Source: Gordonia sp. (in: high G+C Gram-positive bacteria)
GTDB lineage: Bacteria > Actinomycetota > Actinomycetes > Mycobacteriales > Mycobacteriaceae
Length of the DNA stretch: 7,850 bases
Assembly: GCA_030152405.1 (NCBI GenBank)
Contig: JASLJL010000517.1
Span: 1 to 7,850, forward strand
Reading direction: 5' to 3'
Part shown: piece after piece, positions 5,700 to 7,850 of the stretch
Numbering within the stretch: position 1 is the stretch's first letter
Layout: the number at the start of each line of letters is the position of its first letter
The notes under the pieces: model-generated
What the model was told of the DNA's origin: nothing
The model's input: the letters and a program-made list of their open reading frames with translations, nothing else
The model's database searches: none
Program-made: the position numbers and the translations under genes

Positions 5700-7850
5700 C
5701 GGCGGTCCTTCACAGTCTCGGTTGAGGTCTCGGTCGTGTCGTCGAACTTGTGTCGCCAGGCTCGGGCGAGTTCGTCCACGAGGTCGTCGTCGCCGAGCAC
5801 CGTCAGGTGGGGAGCTCCGGTGTCGGAGAGTCGATACCTGGCGACGATCGGATAGCGCAGCTCGGCGCCTTCGCGCTCGGGTGAGTCGACTGATCCGTAC
5901 AGCCGCGTCACCAGGACGCGAGCGCTCGGCCGTCGGCGTGACGCCTTGCGGATGTCCGGATCGTGGAGTTGTGCGAGCGGATGCCAGTGCCGCGACGCCG
6001 CGGGTCCCGCGTGCTCAAGTGGAACCGTCGGGGTGAACGGCCCGACGGCGACCTCGCCGACCCCGGGTATCGCCCGCAGGTCGGTCTCGACGTCGATCAG
6101 GACGTCGTCGCCGAGGAGGGCTTTCGCGGCGTCGGCGAGCGCGGCCTCCACGCGGCTGAGTTCTGCGTCTCCTCCCCCGCGTGCCGCCGACCGATACGTC
6201 CCGAACGCGTCGTCGTCGCGCGCGGTCTCGAAGGCGGAGGCGACGTCCACGACTGCCGGCGAGTCCACGGCGGTCGCCTCGACGATCGAGAGCAGCGAGC
6301 GGTGCAGGGAGACCCGGTCCACTGCGAGCGCGTGCCCGGCCAGCACCACGCCGACACCGTCGTCGCAGATGACCGCTGTCGCCGCCATCGCGTCGCCTCG
6401 CGAGATGTCGACGCCGGATCTCGCTCGGTCGGCCGCAGCAGACCGGACGTCGTCGAACGCCTCGCCCGGGCGTTCGAGCACCGTCAGTGCGATGTGTGCG
6501 TCGTCTCCGCCGGTGTCGGACGCCCAGATCAGCCGGTTCCGCGGGATCACGCGCATCGTCGCCGCGTCGATCGACGCGGCGAGCCGGTCCACTCCGGTCC
6601 TCACCTGATCGAGGTCCGTCGCGCGACCGATCAGACCGGCTTCGGTGTAGACGAGATCGGCGAGGGCCAGGTCGGACGTCCGGATCTGATGGAGAACGGG
6701 AGTCGGAGGCACGGGTGTCCGTTCGACGGGCTGCGCGCAGTGCGCAGCGAGCCCCGCCGCAGTCCGAGACCGGAACACATCCTGCGTCGTGAGCTCGAAC
6801 CCGCTGCGTATGGCGCGCGCGACGACGGCCACCGAGCTGATGCTGTCACCGCCGAGGGCGAAGAAGTCGTCGTCCGGCCCGACCTCAGTCCGGCCCAGCA
6901 CGTCGCCGATGATGGCGGCCAACGTGCGCTCGGCGTCATTCGCCGGTGCACGCGCCGCACCGCTGACGGACGCACTCGGGTCGGGCAGGGCGGCACGATC
7001 GACCTTGCCGCTCGGAGTGAGCGGGAGCTCGTCGAGCACGACGATGCGGTCGGGAACTGCGTGCCGCGGCAGTCGCTCGCCGAGTCCGCCGAGCAGCGAC
7101 GCCGTCTCCAGCACGGCACCGCGCACCGGGACGACGTAACCGACGAGCGCACCGGACCGCCCTGCCGTGTCGACGACCGCTGCCGCCACGCCGGGCGACG
7201 CCAGCAGCGCCGACTCGACCTCGCCCGCCTCGACCCGCATGCCGCGGACGGAGAACTGGAGGTCGGCGCGCCCGTGCAGGACGATCGTCCCGCCTGTCGT
7301 CCGCGCGGCGAGGTCGCCCGTGCGATACAGCCGATCCCCGGGAGCCCCGGCCGGGTCGGCGACGAATCGACTCGCGGTGAGTGCGGGCGCCCCGTGATAG
7401 CCGCGTGCCAACTGCGGTCCCGCGACGTAGAGCTCGCCGATCGTCCCGTCCAACACGGGACGCAACCACCGATCCAGGATTCGCACCGTCGACCCGCCGA
7501 CCGGACGGCCCACCGTCACGGTGTCCCCGGCTCGGACCTCCCCCGCGGTCACGTCACCGGCGACCTCTGACGAACCGTAGAAGTTCTCGACTCTCGCCCC
7601 GGAGCGGGCGACGAGTTCCACCACGTCGGCCGTCAGCGGCTCGGCGCTGAGAGTCCAGCGACGAACAGACGCGACCTCATCGGCGCACGACCGGCACAGT
7701 TCGGCCGCGACACTCGGAACCGTCGTCACGTCGTCGATCGCCCACCGCTCGACGAGCGCGGCGAGCGCGGTCAGGTCGCGCATCTCGGTGTCGTCTGCGA
7801 TGACGATCCGCTCGGCGCAGAGCGCCGCGGCGAGCAGTTCGGTCAGGCCG
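5696..7850 (-). CDS. Non-ribosomal peptide synthetase, terminal module: adenylation (partial) - carrier - degenerate E/C-like domain
   Basis: The last 717 residues of an NRPS; the frame is open through the right edge, so the N-terminus is missing. Residue numbers here count from the first full codon (7849). The adenylation domain enters just after motif A4 and shows A5 NFYGSSE (89-95), A6 GELYVAGPQLARGY, A7 YRTGDL (from 175), A8 GRADLQFSVRG and A10 SGKVDR with Lys282. The peptidyl carrier follows with LGGDSI; its phosphopantetheine Ser is 336 (6842-6844). The remaining roughly 340 residues look like a worn epimerization/condensation-type domain: HALAVDR at 506-512 where HHxxxDG is expected, VGPFT around 602-606 like the VGWFT block of E domains, and a C-terminal stretch resembling the E-domain end. 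It is about 100 residues short in the middle. No thioesterase or reductase follows. Neighbouring iron-transport genes imply a siderophore product. The substrate of the A domain is unknown. Confidence 0.96.
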   Translation of the reverse strand, partial: GLTELLAAALCAERIVIADDTEMRDLTALAALVERWAIDDVTTVPSVAAELCRSCADEVASVRRWTLSAEPLTADVVELVARSGARVENFYGSSEVAGDVTAGEVRAGDTVTVGRPVGGSTVRILDRWLRPVLDGTIGELYVAGPQLARGYHGAPALTASRFVADPAGAPGDRLYRTGDLAARTTGGTIVLHGRADLQFSVRGMRVEAGEVESALLASPGVAAAVVDTAGRSGALVGYVVPVRGAVLETASLLGGLGERLPRHAVPDRIVVLDELPLTPSGKVDRAALPDPSASVSGAARAPANDAERTLAAIIGDVLGRTEVGPDDDFFALGGDSISSVAVVARAIRSGFELTTQDVFRSRTAAGLAAHCAQPVERTPVPPTPVLHQIRTSDLALADLVYTEAGLIGRATDLDQVRTGVDRLAASIDAATMRVIPRNRLIWASDTGGDDAHIALTVLERPGEAFDDVRSAAADRARSGVDISRGDAMAATAVICDDGVGVVLAGHALAVDRVSLHRSLLSIVEATAVDSPAVVDVASAFETARDDDAFGTYRSAARGGGDAELSRVEAALADAAKALLGDDVLIDVETDLRAIPGVGEVAVGPFTPTVPLEHAGPAASRHWHPLAQLHDPDIRKASRRRPSARVLVTRLYGSVDSPEREGAELRYPIVARYRLSDTGAPHLTVLGDDDLVDELARAWRHKFDDTTETSTETVKDRR

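Noticed and set aside
4404..5855. Long open frame on the plus strand (483 codons)
   Set aside because: Antisense to the first ABC gene and the NRPS end; the translation is rich in Arg, His, Asp and Gly with no recognisable domain.
5963..7570. Long open frame on the plus strand (535 codons)
   Set aside because: Antisense to the NRPS adenylation and carrier domains, whose motifs are unambiguous; composition is that of a GC-rich shadow frame.
7781..7783. Met codon at 7783 as the NRPS start
   Set aside because: The frame continues to the window edge with sequence that fits the adenylation domain just after motif A4 (including GLTELLAA and ERIVIADD), so this is an internal Met of a truncated gene.
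1..7850. CRISPR arrays, tRNA or rRNA genes, insertion sequences, attachment sites
   Set aside because: No spaced direct repeats, tRNA-like cloverleaf, transposase motifs or flanking inverted repeats were seen; the window is nearly all protein-coding on one strand with even composition.

Overview
The window is one continuous, very GC-rich stretch of minus-strand genes that reads as the middle of a siderophore locus from an actinobacterium. The base composition, codon use and a DtxR/IdeR-like operator point to the Mycobacteriales (Gordonia, Rhodococcus, Tsukamurella or similar); the genus cannot be fixed from the sequence. In transcription order (right to left) it holds the C-terminal part of a non-ribosomal peptide synthetase (5696-7850, cut by the right edge), two half-size ABC transporters (3978-5699 and 2209-3981), a siderophore-binding lipoprotein (1140-2144), a FecCD-type permease (58-1134), and the first 17 codons of a probable second FecCD permease (1-52, cut by the left edge). 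The window is almost entirely coding. The only real intergenic gap is about 64 bases, between the second ABC gene and the lipoprotein gene.

The layout suggests two transcription blocks. Block one is NRPS, ABC half-transporter and ABC half-transporter. Both junctions are 4-base ATGA overlaps, so peptide assembly and the membrane transporter are probably translationally coupled. Block two is lipoprotein, permease and permease, with 5-base gaps between genes. It has its own candidate iron box at the gap, and that box covers the stop codon of the preceding gene. Together the genes fit a make-export-recapture cycle: the NRPS builds the siderophore, the heterodimeric ABC pair moves it across the membrane (most likely outward), and the binding protein and FecCD permeases bring the ferric complex back. 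The cognate FecE/FepC-type ATPase is not in the window. The arrangement resembles the exochelin system of Mycobacterium smegmatis (NRPS, ExiT exporter, Fxu permeases), with the exporter split into two genes.

Two points deserve most attention. First, the two ABC subunits have lost motifs in an exactly complementary way. The 2209-3981 product keeps Walker A, Q-loop, Walker B and H-loop but has lost LSGGQ and the D-loop. The 3978-5699 product keeps LSGGQ and the D-loop but has lost everything else. A dimer would have one complete ATP site and one site degenerate on both faces. Second, the NRPS has no thioesterase or reductase. It ends in a shortened epimerization/condensation-like domain in which the HHxxxDG motif reads HALAVDR, so the catalytic second histidine is alanine; how the product is released is unclear.
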